The notes beneath the pieces were generated by a model. That model made no database searches, was not told the DNA's origin, and was given only the letters and a program-made list of their open reading frames with translations. A DNA stretch of 64,000 nucleotides, taken from the NCBI RefSeq assembly GCF_014199195.1, contig NZ_JACIJE010000001.1, forward strand, positions 372,001 to 436,000, given 5' to 3'. This document shows, piece after piece, positions 1 through 8,861 of this stretch. Positions within the stretch are counted from its first letter, which is position 1; every line of letters starts with the position of its first letter. The position numbers and the translations under genes are program-made. The DNA is from Neoroseomonas alkaliterrae. GTDB lineage: Bacteria > Pseudomonadota > Alphaproteobacteria > Acetobacterales > Acetobacteraceae.

Positions 1-250
1 CGATGCCGGCATGGGTGCCGTCGCTGGTGGTCAGCCGCCCCGTCTCGTAGGCCCACCAGATGCCCACGCCATAGACGCAGGCGAAGCCGATGTAGAAGGT
101 CGAGAGCCAGAGGCTCTGCGCGATCCCGAGCTCGCGGTTCTTGCGGTTCAGCACGCCGAGGTCGAAGGCGAGCAGCACCAGCACGACCGACAGGAAGCCC
201 GTCCACATCCAGACGGGCTTGCCGATCCATTCGGCAAACAGGAATTCCAT
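1..250 (-). CDS. TerC/Alx-family integral membrane protein (partial, C-terminus off the left edge)
   Basis: Reading the minus strand from an ATG at 250, the first 83 codons give MEFLFAEWIGKPVWMWTGFL and continue through a hydrophobic segment into FDLGVLNRKNRELGI. The pattern of a first membrane helix followed by a D-L-G-V-L-(N/H)-R-K element and a second helix is typical of TerC/Alx proteins, polytopic inner-membrane proteins linked to manganese or metal export and tellurium resistance. The reading frame is open to the window edge, so the rest lies outside. It is divergent from tatA, with a 298-base gap in which I see no gene and no recognisable yybP-ykoY riboswitch. The family call is fairly safe; the substrate is not visible. 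Confidence 0.75.
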   Translation of the reverse strand, partial: MEFLFAEWIGKPVWMWTGFLSVVLVLLAFDLGVLNRKNRELGIAQSLWLSTFYIGFACVYGVGIWWAYETGRLTTSDGTHAGI

Positions 251-548
251 CCCCTATGATCTCCGCTCCGGCACGAACACGACGCGCCGCAGGGGGCCGT
301 GATCGCGCGACTTCCCACGCGATCCGACATCGCGGACGCCGCGCCGGGAGCGCGCGCGGCCGCCAGAGGGGCCCGGATCAGCCCTGGAGATGGATTCCCC
401 TCCCGCCCGCGTCAAGACCGGTTGCGGCGAAGGCCGCGATGGCCCATGTGGATTTGCATGGGCGCCGCCGGGCCACTAGGTTGCGCCCCGCTCATACGCA
501 GGAGGGCCGCCCCGCCGGGGGCGCCCGCAACGGGATCGAGGCGCCGCC

Positions 549-815
549 ATGGGTACGTTCAGCATCTGGCACTGGCTTGTCGTGCTGCTGGTCATCCTGC
601 TGCTGTTCGGCAGCGGCAAGATCAGCGGCCTGATGGGCGACCTGGCCAAGGGCATCAAGTCCTTCAAGCAGAACATCAAGGAGGACGAGAAGGACGCCTC
701 CATGGAGGCGCAGGCCGCCCCGCAGGCGCCGGCCGGCACCATCCCCGGCCCGCAGCAGGGCCAGGCCGCGGCCACCGAGGCCCAGCCCCAGGCCGGCAAC
801 CGCCCCGCCGCCTGA
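549..815 (+). CDS. tatA: Sec-independent protein translocase subunit TatA
   Basis: This 88-residue protein has the standard TatA layout: a short N-terminus, one membrane helix at about residues 6-22, the conserved Phe-Gly hinge at 20-21, an amphipathic helix ([20 protein letters not shown]) and a polar, Gln/Ala/Pro-rich tail. TatA multimers form the pore through which folded twin-arginine proteins cross the inner membrane; the Tat-exported superoxide dismutase at 21.2 kb is one likely client. Most Alphaproteobacteria carry tatA directly before tatB and tatC. Neither follows here: the next gene, after 146 bases, is a TRAP permease. Either the operon is split or this is a second tatA copy. Confidence 0.93.
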   Translation: MGTFSIWHWLVVLLVILLLFGSGKISGLMGDLAKGIKSFKQNIKEDEKDASMEAQAAPQAPAGTIPGPQQGQAAATEAQPQAGNRPAA

Positions 816-961
816 TCCCCGCATCCCCATCCGGCCGTTCCCGCGGGACCGATTGTGGTCTAAGGGACGGCCGGGAGACGTGAGCCGGCGCCAAGCGCCG
901 GCCAGCGCGCCGACCCTGGCTGACAGGGCCGGCGCATTGGCTTTGGGGAGAGCGGAACAGC

Positions 962-2944
962 ATGGCTGAGACCGAGACAAGCGCGCGCGCCGCGGCCGCG
1001 GCCGCCGAGGAGGCGGAGTTCGGCTCCCTCCGCCGCGACCTCGAGGGCTGGCACGGCCATCTCTGGCGCGCGCTGGCGGCGATCTTCGTGCTCTGGCACC
1101 TCTGGATCCTGCTGGTCGCCCCGCTCGACCCGACCGTCTCGCGCGCCGTTCACGTCTTCGTCGGCGCCGCGCTCGGCTTCGCCGCCTTCGCCGCCACGCC
1201 GCGCGCCGCGCGCCGCCGCATCGGCATCCTCGACCTCGTGCTGATCGCCGCCAGCCTCGCCATCCCGCTGCACTACATCACGGATGCCGAGGGGATCGAG
1301 ATGCGGACCTTCATGGGCCCGAACCAGGCCGACGTGATCGCGGCCGGCGTCGGCATCCTGCTCGTGCTCGAATTCGCCCGCCGGACGGCCGGGCTCGCGA
1401 TGCCGATCATCGCCGGCGTGTTCATCGCCTACGTCTTCGTCGGGCCCTGGATGCCGGGCATCCTGTTCCACCGCGGCGTGCCGCTCGAACAGGCGGTCTC
1501 CGAACTGTTCAACAACAACGGGGTGCTCGGCACGATCGTGCAGGTCTCGGCGACCTTCATCATCATGTTCGTCACCTTCGCCGCCTTCCTGCAGGCCAGC
1601 CGCGCGGGGGACTACTTCAACGAACTGGCCATGGGCCTGGTCGGCTGGGCGCGCGGGGGGCAGGCCAAGGTGGCCGTCGTCTCCTCCTTCATGTTCGGCA
1701 CCGTCTCGGGCTCCTCGGTGGCCAATGTCGTGGCCTCGGGCACCTTCACCATCCCGATGATGCGGCGCGGCGGCTACGACCGCGAGACGGCCGGCGCGGT
1801 CGAGGCCACCGCCTCCACCGGCGGGCAGCTCGCGCCGCCGGTGATGGGCGCGGGCGCCTTCATCATGGCCGAGGTGCTGGGCGTGCCCTACACCGAGATC
1901 GCGCTGGCCGGCATCATTCCCGCCCTGCTCTTCTACTTCGCGGTCTACATGCATTGCGACCTGCATGCGCGGAAGGCGGGGCTGCACGGGCTGCCGCGCT
2001 CGGAACTGCCGCGCCTCGTGGACCTCGCGCGGCGCTTCTACCTGCTGAGCCCGCTCGTGATCCTGATCGTCATGCTGCTCTCGGGCTTCTCGCCCTTCCG
2101 GGCGGCGGCCTGGGGCATCGCGCTCGCCATCGTCATCATGGCGGTGACGGCGCTGCTGCACCGCGTCCTGATCCAGGGCCAGAACCCCGTCGCCGCCCTG
2201 CCGGCCGCGGTGGTGGAGACGATCCGCGCCTGCTACGGCGCGCTGCACGGCTCGGTGCGGGAGGTGCTGCAGCTCATCGCGGTCTGCGCCGCGGCGGGCA
2301 TCGTCGCGGGCGTGATCGGGCTGACCGGCATCGGCGGCCGCTTCGCCTCCCTGCTGCTCGAGATCGCCTCGGGCCTGCCGATCGCGGCGCTGATGTTCGC
2401 CATGCTGGTGGCGATCATCCTCGGCATGGGCGTGCCGACCACCGCCGCCTATGCCATCGCCGCCGCCGTGGTCGCGCCGGGCCTGACGCGCATGGGCATC
2501 GAGCCGCTGGCCGCGCACATGTTCATCTTCTACTTCGCGGTGCTCTCGGCCATCACGCCGCCGGTCGCCCTGGCCTCCTTCGCGGCGGCCGGCATGGCCG
2601 GGGGCGACCTGTGGAAGACATCCATGACCGCGGTGCGCTTCGGCCTCGCGACCTTCATCGTGCCCTACATGTTCTGGATGTCGCCGGCCCTGCTCGGCCA
2701 CGGCACCACGATGGAGGTGGTCCAGGCGGTCGCCACCGCGCTGCTCGGGGTCTGGCTGCTCGCCTCCTCGACCGAAGGGTGGATGCTGCGCGGGCCGCTC
2801 GCCTGGCCGTTGCGCATCGTCGCCGCCGTCACCGCCATGGCGCTGATGGTGCCCGAGAGGGCCACTGACCTGATCGGCCTCGCCGCCGCGGTGCTCATCA
2901 TCGCCTGGCAGGCGCGCGCCCATCGGGGCGCTGCGCGCGCATGA
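962..2944 (+). CDS. TRAP transporter, fused small and large permease (DctQM type)
   Basis: This 660-residue, highly hydrophobic protein fits the fused 4TM plus 12TM permease of TRAP transporters that work with TAXI-type periplasmic binding proteins. The N-terminal part (about residues 35-135) is DctQ-like. The remainder carries DctM-like features such as FGTVSGSSVANVVASGTFTIPMM and EATASTGGQLAPPVMGAGAF. Such transporters import organic acids or similar solutes using a sodium gradient. Its TGA stop overlaps the mtnB start (ATGA, 4 bases), so it is probably co-translated with mtnB-mtnD-mtnC. No TAXI binding protein is present in this window. The link to sulfur metabolism is inferred from context only. 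Confidence 0.9.
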   Translation: MAETETSARAAAAAAEEAEFGSLRRDLEGWHGHLWRALAAIFVLWHLWILLVAPLDPTVSRAVHVFVGAALGFAAFAATPRAARRRIGILDLVLIAASLAIPLHYITDAEGIEMRTFMGPNQADVIAAGVGILLVLEFARRTAGLAMPIIAGVFIAYVFVGPWMPGILFHRGVPLEQAVSELFNNNGVLGTIVQVSATFIIMFVTFAAFLQASRAGDYFNELAMGLVGWARGGQAKVAVVSSFMFGTVSGSSVANVVASGTFTIPMMRRGGYDRETAGAVEATASTGGQLAPPVMGAGAFIMAEVLGVPYTEIALAGIIPALLFYFAVYMHCDLHARKAGLHGLPRSELPRLVDLARRFYLLSPLVILIVMLLSGFSPFRAAAWGIALAIVIMAVTALLHRVLIQGQNPVAALPAAVVETIRACYGALHGSVREVLQLIAVCAAAGIVAGVIGLTGIGGRFASLLLEIASGLPIAALMFAMLVAIILGMGVPTTAAYAIAAAVVAPGLTRMGIEPLAAHMFIFYFAVLSAITPPVALASFAAAGMAGGDLWKTSMTAVRFGLATFIVPYMFWMSPALLGHGTTMEVVQAVATALLGVWLLASSTEGWMLRGPLAWPLRIVAAVTAMALMVPERATDLIGLAAAVLIIAWQARAHRGAARA

Positions 2945-3555
2945 GCATCCCGGCGGAGGCCGCCGCGGCGATCGTCGCGGCGGGGCGGCGCATGGACGCC
3001 CTGGGCTGGGTGCCGGCGACGGCGGGCAACATCTCCGTCCGGCTCGGGCCGGACCGCATCGCCATCACGCGGTCGGGCCGGCACAAGGGAATGCTGGAGG
3101 CGGGCGACGTGATGGCGGTGGACGCCGCCGGCGCGGCGATCGAGCCGGGCGCGCGCCCCTCCTACGAGACGCTGCTCCATTGCGGCATCTACCGCCGCTT
3201 CCCCGGCGCGGGGGCGGTGCTGCACGGGCATTCGGTCGCCAATACCGTGCTCTCGCGGCGGGCGGGGGATGCGATCCGCCTCGCGGGCTACGAACTGCTG
3301 AAGGTCTTTCCCGGCGGGCCGACGCACGAGACGGCGGTGGACCTGCCCGTGCTCGACAACGACCAGGACATCGCCCGCCTGCAGGCCGCGCTCGATGCGC
3401 TGTGGGACGCCACGCCCGAGCCCCCTCCGGGCTATTTGATCCGCGGCCACGGGGTCTATGTATGGGGCCCCGGCATGGACGCGGCGATGGCCCGGCTCGA
3501 GGCGCTCGAGTTCATGCTGCTCTGTCACCTCGAGGAAGGGAGGCCCATGCGATGA
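2941..3555 (+). CDS. mtnB: Methylthioribulose-1-phosphate dehydratase
   Basis: MtnB is a class II aldolase-fold enzyme that dehydrates 5-methylthioribulose 1-phosphate in the methionine salvage pathway, in the cytoplasm. The 204-residue product has the expected length. It shows the family elements TAGNISVR (27-34), Glu76 in SYETLLH, the zinc-binding pair H95/H97 in HGHSVANT, and H170 in RGHGVYVWGP. The start overlaps the TRAP permease stop and its own stop overlaps mtnD by 4 bases, indicating a tightly coupled operon. The neighbouring mtnD and mtnC distinguish it from other class II aldolases such as L-fuculose-phosphate aldolase. Confidence 0.93.
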   Translation: MSIPAEAAAAIVAAGRRMDALGWVPATAGNISVRLGPDRIAITRSGRHKGMLEAGDVMAVDAAGAAIEPGARPSYETLLHCGIYRRFPGAGAVLHGHSVANTVLSRRAGDAIRLAGYELLKVFPGGPTHETAVDLPVLDNDQDIARLQAALDALWDATPEPPPGYLIRGHGVYVWGPGMDAAMARLEALEFMLLCHLEEGRPMR

Positions 3556-4091
3556 GCCTGCTCACCATCCGCGACGCCGCCACCGGCGCCGAGATCCTCA
3601 AGACCGACGACGCGGCGAAGATCGCCGAGGCGCTCGCGCCCATCGGCGTGCGCTTCGAGCGCTGGCCGGTCGCCGACCTGCCCGCCGGCGCCGAGCCGGA
3701 TGCGGTGCTCGAAGCCTATCGCCCGCATCTCGACGCCTTCCTGAAGGAGACGAAGGCCGGCACCGCCGACGTCATCCGCCTGACCGCGGACCACCCGCAG
3801 AAGGACGCGATCCGCGCGAAGTTCCTCTCCGAGCACATCCACACCGAGGACGAGGTCCGCTTCTTCCACGAGGGCGCGGGCAACTTCGTCATGCATGTGG
3901 ACGGGAAGATCTACGACGCGCACTGCACCCGCGGCGACCTGATCAGCGTGCCCGCCAACACCAGGCACTGGTTCGACGCGGGCGAGGTGCCGCACGTCAC
4001 CGCGCTGCGCGTCTTCACCGACACCTCGGGCTGGACGCCGCACTACACCGGCTCGGACATCGCCTCCCGCATCCCGGTCACGGTGGGCTGA
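3552..4091 (+). CDS. mtnD: Acireductone dioxygenase
   Basis: MtnD is a cupin-fold metalloenzyme that oxidises the acireductone 1,2-dihydroxy-3-keto-5-methylthiopentene with O2, giving the 2-keto precursor of methionine and formate (or the off-pathway products, depending on the metal). The 179-residue product carries the H-x-H-x3-E metal motif at H95, H97 and E101 (HIHTEDEVRFF) and the fourth ligand H139 (NTRHWF). I chose the ATG at 3552 because it overlaps the mtnB stop (ATGA) and gives the normal family length; an upstream in-frame extension lies wholly inside mtnB. Confidence 0.95.
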   Translation: MSLLTIRDAATGAEILKTDDAAKIAEALAPIGVRFERWPVADLPAGAEPDAVLEAYRPHLDAFLKETKAGTADVIRLTADHPQKDAIRAKFLSEHIHTEDEVRFFHEGAGNFVMHVDGKIYDAHCTRGDLISVPANTRHWFDAGEVPHVTALRVFTDTSGWTPHYTGSDIASRIPVTVG

Positions 4092-4095
4092 GCGC

Positions 4096-4788
4096 GTGGC
4101 GGCGCCCGCCTGCGTCCTGATGGACATCGAGGGCACGACCAGCGCCATCGCCTTCGTGAAGGAGACGCTCTTCCCCTTCGCCGAGGCCGAGCTGGACGCC
4201 TTCCTCGACGCCCATGGCCGGGAGCCGGAGGTCGCCGCCATCCTCGAGGAGGTGCGCGCGACCGCACCGGGCGAGGAGCCGCGCGCCGCGCTGCGCCGCT
4301 GGATGGCGGAGGACGCGAAGGTCACGCCGCTCAAGACGCTGCAGGGGCTGATCTGGCGCGCGGGCTTCGAGGACGGGCGGCTCAAGGGCCATCTCTGGCC
4401 CGATGTCGCGCCCTGCCTGCGCGCCTGGCATGCGGCGGGCGTGCGGCTCGCCATCTATTCCTCTGGCTCGGTCGCGGCGCAGCGGCTGCTGTTCGGCCAT
4501 TCCGTCGCGGGCGACCTGACGCCGCTGCTCTCGGGCTTCTTCGACACCAGGGTCGGGGGCAAGCGGGAGGCGGCCTCCTATGCCGCGATCACCGCCGCGC
4601 TCGGCCTTGATGCGGGCGCGGTCCTGTTCCTCTCCGACGTGGCGGAGGAGCTGGACGCGGCGCGCGAGGCGGGCCTCATGACCTGCCAGCTCGTGCGCGC
4701 GGCGGACGGCACGCGCGCCTCGGGCCGGCATGCGGAAGCGGCGGACTTCCCCGCCGTCGCGCGCCTGCATGGCCTGCCCGCGGCGTGA
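4096..4788 (+). CDS. mtnC: Enolase-phosphatase E1 (acireductone synthase)
   Basis: MtnC is a HAD-superfamily enzyme that enolises and then dephosphorylates 2,3-diketo-5-methylthiopentyl 1-phosphate, supplying the substrate of MtnD. The HAD motifs are present: D10-I-E-G-T-T, the Ser pair at 122-123 (YSSGS), K156 and D181 in FLSDVAEELDAA. It is 230 residues, normal for the family. The start is a GTG at 4096, four bases after the mtnD stop. The gene order mtnB-mtnD-mtnC means this operon covers the lower half of methionine salvage; mtnA, mtnK and mtnP are not in the window. Confidence 0.94.
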   Translation: MAAPACVLMDIEGTTSAIAFVKETLFPFAEAELDAFLDAHGREPEVAAILEEVRATAPGEEPRAALRRWMAEDAKVTPLKTLQGLIWRAGFEDGRLKGHLWPDVAPCLRAWHAAGVRLAIYSSGSVAAQRLLFGHSVAGDLTPLLSGFFDTRVGGKREAASYAAITAALGLDAGAVLFLSDVAEELDAAREAGLMTCQLVRAADGTRASGRHAEAADFPAVARLHGLPAA

Positions 4789-4881
4789 TGCCCGCGAGGC
4801 GCGCGGGGCCGATACCGCCCGCGCGCGATCTGCTCTAGAACCCGCCCAGCACCCCGCAACCCGAACCGCAGGAGGCCCGCC

Positions 4882-5928
4882 ATGCTGACGACCTGGTCGG
4901 TCGAGGACGGGGCCTGCCGCGTGCGCGACGGCGCCATCTCGGCCGTGACCGCCGCCCTGCCCGCGCCCGAGGCGCGCGCCGCCGCCGCCGCCGTGGCGGA
5001 CCCGGAGGCGCTGCGCCGCGCGGTCTGGATAGACCTGCTCAACCCGACGGCCGAGGAGGTCCGCGCCGTCGAGGCCGCTCTCGCCATCGAGATGCCGACG
5101 CGCGAGGAGATGCAGGAGATCGAGAGCTCCTCCCGCCTCTACCGCGAGGGCGACGCGCTGTTCCTGACCGCGAACTTCCTGCACGGGGTCGAGCAGGGGG
5201 AATACGCCTCCACGCCGATCTCCTTCGTGCTGACCAACACCTCCCTGATCACGGTGCGCCACGCCACGCCCAAGGCCTTCTCGGTCTTCGGCGCGCGGGC
5301 GCAGCGCCAGCCGGCGCAGCTCCTCGGCTCGGCCGATGCGGTGATGCTGCACCTGTTCGAGCAGATCGTGGACCGCCTCGCCGACGTGCTCGAGAAGATC
5401 GGCGCCGACATGGACCGCGCCTCCCAGCGCACCTTCCGCACCGCGCGCGCCAACCTCAAGGCCAACCGCAAGGACGACCAGCTCAAGATGACGCTGGTCA
5501 CGCTCGGCCAGGTCGGGGAGATGACGATGCGGGCCTCGGACACGCTGCTCGGCCTGACGCGGATCCTCACCTTCGTCGGCGCCGAGAAGGCGAGCGCGAT
5601 CCGCAAGGAGAACCAGCACATCCTCAAGACGCTGGTGCGCGACGTGCGCTCGCTCGTGGACCACGCAAACGTGCTGAACAGCAAGGCGCAGTTCCTGCTC
5701 GATGCGGTGCTCGGCCTGATCAACGCCGAGCAGTCGAACATCATCAAGACCTTCACCGTGGCGTCCGTCGCGCTGATGCCGCCGACGCTGATCGCGAGCA
5801 TCTACGGCATGAACTTCGAGCTGATGCCCGAGCTGAAATGGGACTACGGCTATCCGCTCGCCGTCGTCATGATGATCGTCAGCGCGATCCTTCCCATCGT
5901 CTATTTCCGCCGCAAGGGCTGGCTGTAG
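4882..5928 (+). CDS. corA: Magnesium/cobalt transporter CorA
   Basis: CorA is a pentameric inner-membrane channel for Mg2+ (also Co2+ and Ni2+). The 348-residue protein has a large N-terminal cytoplasmic domain, a long helix leading to the first membrane segment, and the diagnostic Gly-Met-Asn motif at 309-311 (IYGMNFELMPE), followed by the second membrane helix and a short basic tail. A good Shine-Dalgarno, AGGAGG, lies 7 bases ahead of the ATG. The gene stands alone, 93 bases after mtnC. No Mg2+ riboswitch is evident in that gap. Confidence 0.95.
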   Translation: MLTTWSVEDGACRVRDGAISAVTAALPAPEARAAAAAVADPEALRRAVWIDLLNPTAEEVRAVEAALAIEMPTREEMQEIESSSRLYREGDALFLTANFLHGVEQGEYASTPISFVLTNTSLITVRHATPKAFSVFGARAQRQPAQLLGSADAVMLHLFEQIVDRLADVLEKIGADMDRASQRTFRTARANLKANRKDDQLKMTLVTLGQVGEMTMRASDTLLGLTRILTFVGAEKASAIRKENQHILKTLVRDVRSLVDHANVLNSKAQFLLDAVLGLINAEQSNIIKTFTVASVALMPPTLIASIYGMNFELMPELKWDYGYPLAVVMMIVSAILPIVYFRRKGWL

Positions 5929-5941
5929 GACACCGAAGCAC

Positions 5942-6913
5942 ATGGCCGAACCGACCCGCGTCCCCGCCTCCGTCGCCACCTGCCGCTGGGGCGCCTTCGA
6001 CGCCTCCTTCCCGCCGGTCGCCTCGATCGACCCGGGCGAGGTCGTCATCCTCGAATGCCTCTCGGGCGGGCCGGAGGTGATGCCGCCGCAGGAGAAGATG
6101 ATGGCGGTGCCCGAGGCGTTGCGGGAGATCCATGCGAAGCTCCCGCGCCTCGGCGCGCACATCATCACCGGCCCGGTGGAGGTGCGCGGTGCGGAACCCG
6201 GCGACGCGCTGCGCGTGGACATCGAGAGGATCGAGCTCGGCGCCGACTGGGGCTTCTGCGGCTTCCGCCCGCTCTTCGGCACGCTGCCGGAGGACTTCCC
6301 CTATCGCCGCACGCTGCACATCCCGGTTGACCGGCAGGCCATGACCTGCCGCCTGCCCTTCGGCCCGAAGGAGGGCGGGATGGACCTGCCGCTCGCCCCC
6401 TTCTTCGGCGTGATGGGCGTGGCCCCGCCGCGCGAATGGGGGATGATCAACACCAAGGAGCCGCGCGCCATCGGCGGCAACCTCGACAACAAGGAACTGA
6501 CCGAGGGCGCCACGCTCTACCTGCCGGTCTTCAACGAGGGCGCGCTGTTCTCGGCCGGCGACGGCCACGGCGTGCAGGGCGACGGCGAGGTCTGCATCAA
6601 CGCGCTCGAGATGTGCCTGACCGGGCATTTCCGCCTCTCGCTCGTCAAGGGCGGCGGGCCGCGGGACCCGGTGCTGAAGTGGCCGCGCGCGGAGACGAAG
6701 ACCCACTACATCACCATGGGCATGCACGAGGATCTCGACCTCGCGATGAAGCAGGCGCTGCGCGAGATGATCGCCTTCATCTGCTCGCGCACCAACCTCT
6801 CGGACGCCGATGCCTACCAGTTCTGCTCGCTGGCGGTGGATTTCCGCGTCACCCAGACGGTGAACGGGGAGAAGGGCGTGCACGGGATGCTGCGCAAGGG
6901 CCTGCTGTTCTGA
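5942..6913 (+). CDS. Acetamidase/formamidase family protein (FmdA/AmdA)
   Basis: This 323-residue protein belongs to the FmdA_AmdA family, metal-dependent amidases that release ammonia from formamide, acetamide or related short amides. The diagnostic segments are GGNLDNKELTEGATLYLPV and AGDGHGVQGDGEVCINALEM, which hold the His/Asp residues of the active site. The start is 13 bases after corA, so the two may be co-transcribed although no functional link is known. Substrate cannot be told from sequence; many family members in Alphaproteobacteria are uncharacterised. Confidence 0.88.
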   Translation: MAEPTRVPASVATCRWGAFDASFPPVASIDPGEVVILECLSGGPEVMPPQEKMMAVPEALREIHAKLPRLGAHIITGPVEVRGAEPGDALRVDIERIELGADWGFCGFRPLFGTLPEDFPYRRTLHIPVDRQAMTCRLPFGPKEGGMDLPLAPFFGVMGVAPPREWGMINTKEPRAIGGNLDNKELTEGATLYLPVFNEGALFSAGDGHGVQGDGEVCINALEMCLTGHFRLSLVKGGGPRDPVLKWPRAETKTHYITMGMHEDLDLAMKQALREMIAFICSRTNLSDADAYQFCSLAVDFRVTQTVNGEKGVHGMLRKGLLF

Positions 6914-6929
6914 TCCGCCGCGCGGGGTT

Positions 6930-7241
6930 TCAGTGCCGCGGCCTCGGCCCAGGCGCCACCCAGATGCCGGCGGGCGGCATCCAGCCCGGCGGCTGCACGA
7001 CGTTCTGCTCCGGCGGGCAGAGCGGCCTGAGCGCGCCGCAATCCCAGGCGAAGCGGTCGCCCCGGCCGGTGAGCTGCCCACCGCGCTCGAATCGGCAGAG
7101 GCAGAGCTTGCCGGCGAGGCAGGCGGTCTGCCCCTCGCGTTCCGGGCCGCAGGCGGGTGCCTCCTGCGCGAAGGCGGGAAGGGCGGCGAGCGCAAGCAGG
7201 GCCAGCAAGGGGCGCACCGCGCCAGCATGGGCGAAAAGCAT
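6930..7241 (-). CDS. Small secreted cysteine-containing protein, function unknown
   Basis: The 103-residue product has a clear signal peptide with a hydrophobic core (PLLALLALAALPAFA) and probable cleavage after AFA at about residue 25. The mature part carries six cysteines, consistent with disulfide bonds in the periplasm, and ends in a Pro/Trp-rich stretch (PPGWMPPAGIW). I do not recognise the family. It is convergent with the amidase gene, 16 bases apart. Coding status rests on the signal peptide and the cysteine pattern. Confidence 0.6.
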   Translation of the reverse strand: MLFAHAGAVRPLLALLALAALPAFAQEAPACGPEREGQTACLAGKLCLCRFERGGQLTGRGDRFAWDCGALRPLCPPEQNVVQPPGWMPPAGIWVAPGPRPRH

Positions 7242-7435
7242 TGACGCGCGGTTGCCGCGCCCGCGGCGCTTGACGCGCCCCCGGGCCGGCGGGCTAGGAA
7301 GGGGCGACCGGCGGCAAGACCGGGCCCGTCATCGGCCGCAGCCGCGGCCCGGCCGATCGGGGGTGGGCTAGGCAAACCTTGGTGTTCCGCGCGCCTGCGC
7401 GCCGCGGGGACCGCAACGTGTTCGAAGGTTGCGCC

Positions 7436-8635
7436 ATGCCGTTCACCGATGCTGAGCCCGCCGCCTCCGTCCCCGCCGCCTTCGTCCGCCTCGTGGGCAG
7501 CCGCGCGTGGTCCCGCCGCCTCGCCGACATCGCCCGCCGCACCCAGGCCGGGCCGCTCTCGGGCCGCGCGGCGCAGCAGCGTCATGCCCTCGAACTCGCG
7601 ATCGGGCGCGCCGCGGACCAGGCGGCGCTCGCCAAGGCGAGCCCGGCGGAGCGCCGCGTGCTCGCCTTCGCGGCCGAGGCCGTGCGCCTCGCGCGCAGCC
7701 TGCCCGAGGGGCCCCGCGCGCGCCTGCGCTCCCTGCTGCAGGAGGGGCTGACGGGCGAGGCGACGCTGATGCCGCTGTTCCACCTGCTGCGCAGCGCCGC
7801 GCTGTATCGCGCGCGCGGCTTTGCGGTGGAGTTCGCGGGCCTCGCGGAGGAGGCGCCCTTCGACCTGCGCATCACGCGCGACGGGACGGTGGCGGAAGTG
7901 GCCTGCGAGACCGTCTCGGCCGAGGAAGGCCGCCCCGTGCATCGCGGCGACTGGTGCGCGCTGGTGGACCGCGTGCATCCCGGGCTGCAGACCTGGCTCG
8001 CCGCCCATCCCGGCCGCTACCTGCTGAAGATGACGCTGCCCGAGGGGCTGGACGGGCCCGGCAAGGCGCTCGCGCTGCAGGAGCGGATCATGGCCCTGCT
8101 CGCCGCGCAGAAGCGGCAGGACAGCAGCGCGGACGCGGTGCTGAAGCTCGACCCGCTCGTGCTGGCCGGCGCGCAGGCCGGCGCGGCGCTGCCGCAGAGC
8201 CTGCGCGCGCAGTTCGGGCCGGAGGCGCATCTCGCCGTCACCACCGACCCCAAGGGCGGCAGCGTCTTCGTCATGGCCGCGCGGGCGGGGCGCGAGAACG
8301 CGGTGGCCGAGGCCGTGACCGCGCGCATGCGCCTCGCGGCCGAGACGCGGCTGAGCGGCGCGGCGCCGGGCATCCTCTCGGTCTTCGTGGACGACCTCGA
8401 CCGCGCCGAATGGCGCTCGCTGCGCGAGACCCTGGAACTGGAAGGCGCGGTGCGCCGCTTCCTCACCGAGCCGGCGGGCCGGCGCGTGGTCGCCGCCGCC
8501 TGCGCCTCGCGCATGGAAATGTTCGGCATGGCCCCGCCCGACGCGGCGCCGGAGGGCGAGCTGCGCTTCCGCAACCCCTCGCACCCGGCCTGCCGCCTCG
8601 CCGCGCTGGCGCCGGCGGTGACCTCCTCCGACTGA
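7436..8635 (+). CDS. Conserved-looking protein of unknown function, possible nuclease-like fold
   Basis: This 399-residue soluble protein has strong coding character but no family I can name. The N-terminal third is helical and Ala/Arg/Leu-rich. A segment at about 128-160 reads GFAVEFAGLAEEAPFDLRIT and then AEVACETVSAEE. The spacing of D143 and E154 near a beta-strand resembles the PD-(D/E)xK restriction-endonuclease fold, which is only a suggestion because the catalytic Lys is replaced by Cys157. The ATG at 7436 is preferred to an upstream in-frame TTG. It stands alone, divergent from the small secreted gene. Confidence 0.7.
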   Translation: MPFTDAEPAASVPAAFVRLVGSRAWSRRLADIARRTQAGPLSGRAAQQRHALELAIGRAADQAALAKASPAERRVLAFAAEAVRLARSLPEGPRARLRSLLQEGLTGEATLMPLFHLLRSAALYRARGFAVEFAGLAEEAPFDLRITRDGTVAEVACETVSAEEGRPVHRGDWCALVDRVHPGLQTWLAAHPGRYLLKMTLPEGLDGPGKALALQERIMALLAAQKRQDSSADAVLKLDPLVLAGAQAGAALPQSLRAQFGPEAHLAVTTDPKGGSVFVMAARAGRENAVAEAVTARMRLAAETRLSGAAPGILSVFVDDLDRAEWRSLRETLELEGAVRRFLTEPAGRRVVAAACASRMEMFGMAPPDAAPEGELRFRNPSHPACRLAALAPAVTSSD

Positions 8636-8861
8636 CACGGGCGGGAGGCAGCCGCGCCCGCTTGCGGGCATCCGCACCACAAGGCGGCGCCGTCGTGCTG
8701 GACATCGCGGCCTGTCCCGACTACGCCCGGGGTGCCGGGGCTGCTCCCGTCCGACCGCGCGCGCGGCGGCGGCTCCGGCCGGTTGTTTCCACGAGCGTCG
8801 TCGCCCGGTCCGGCGCTTCCGCCTGACCGGCCTCCGCCCCAGGCGATCCGAAGTGCCGCCC

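Noticed and set aside
860-2923. Very long open frame antisense to the TRAP permease (His/Arg/Asp-rich), and similar ones such as 23537-28993 and 59645-63793
   Set aside because: In very GC-rich DNA stop codons are rare in the shadow frames. These products are compositionally biased, lack any family motif, and lie opposite well-supported genes.
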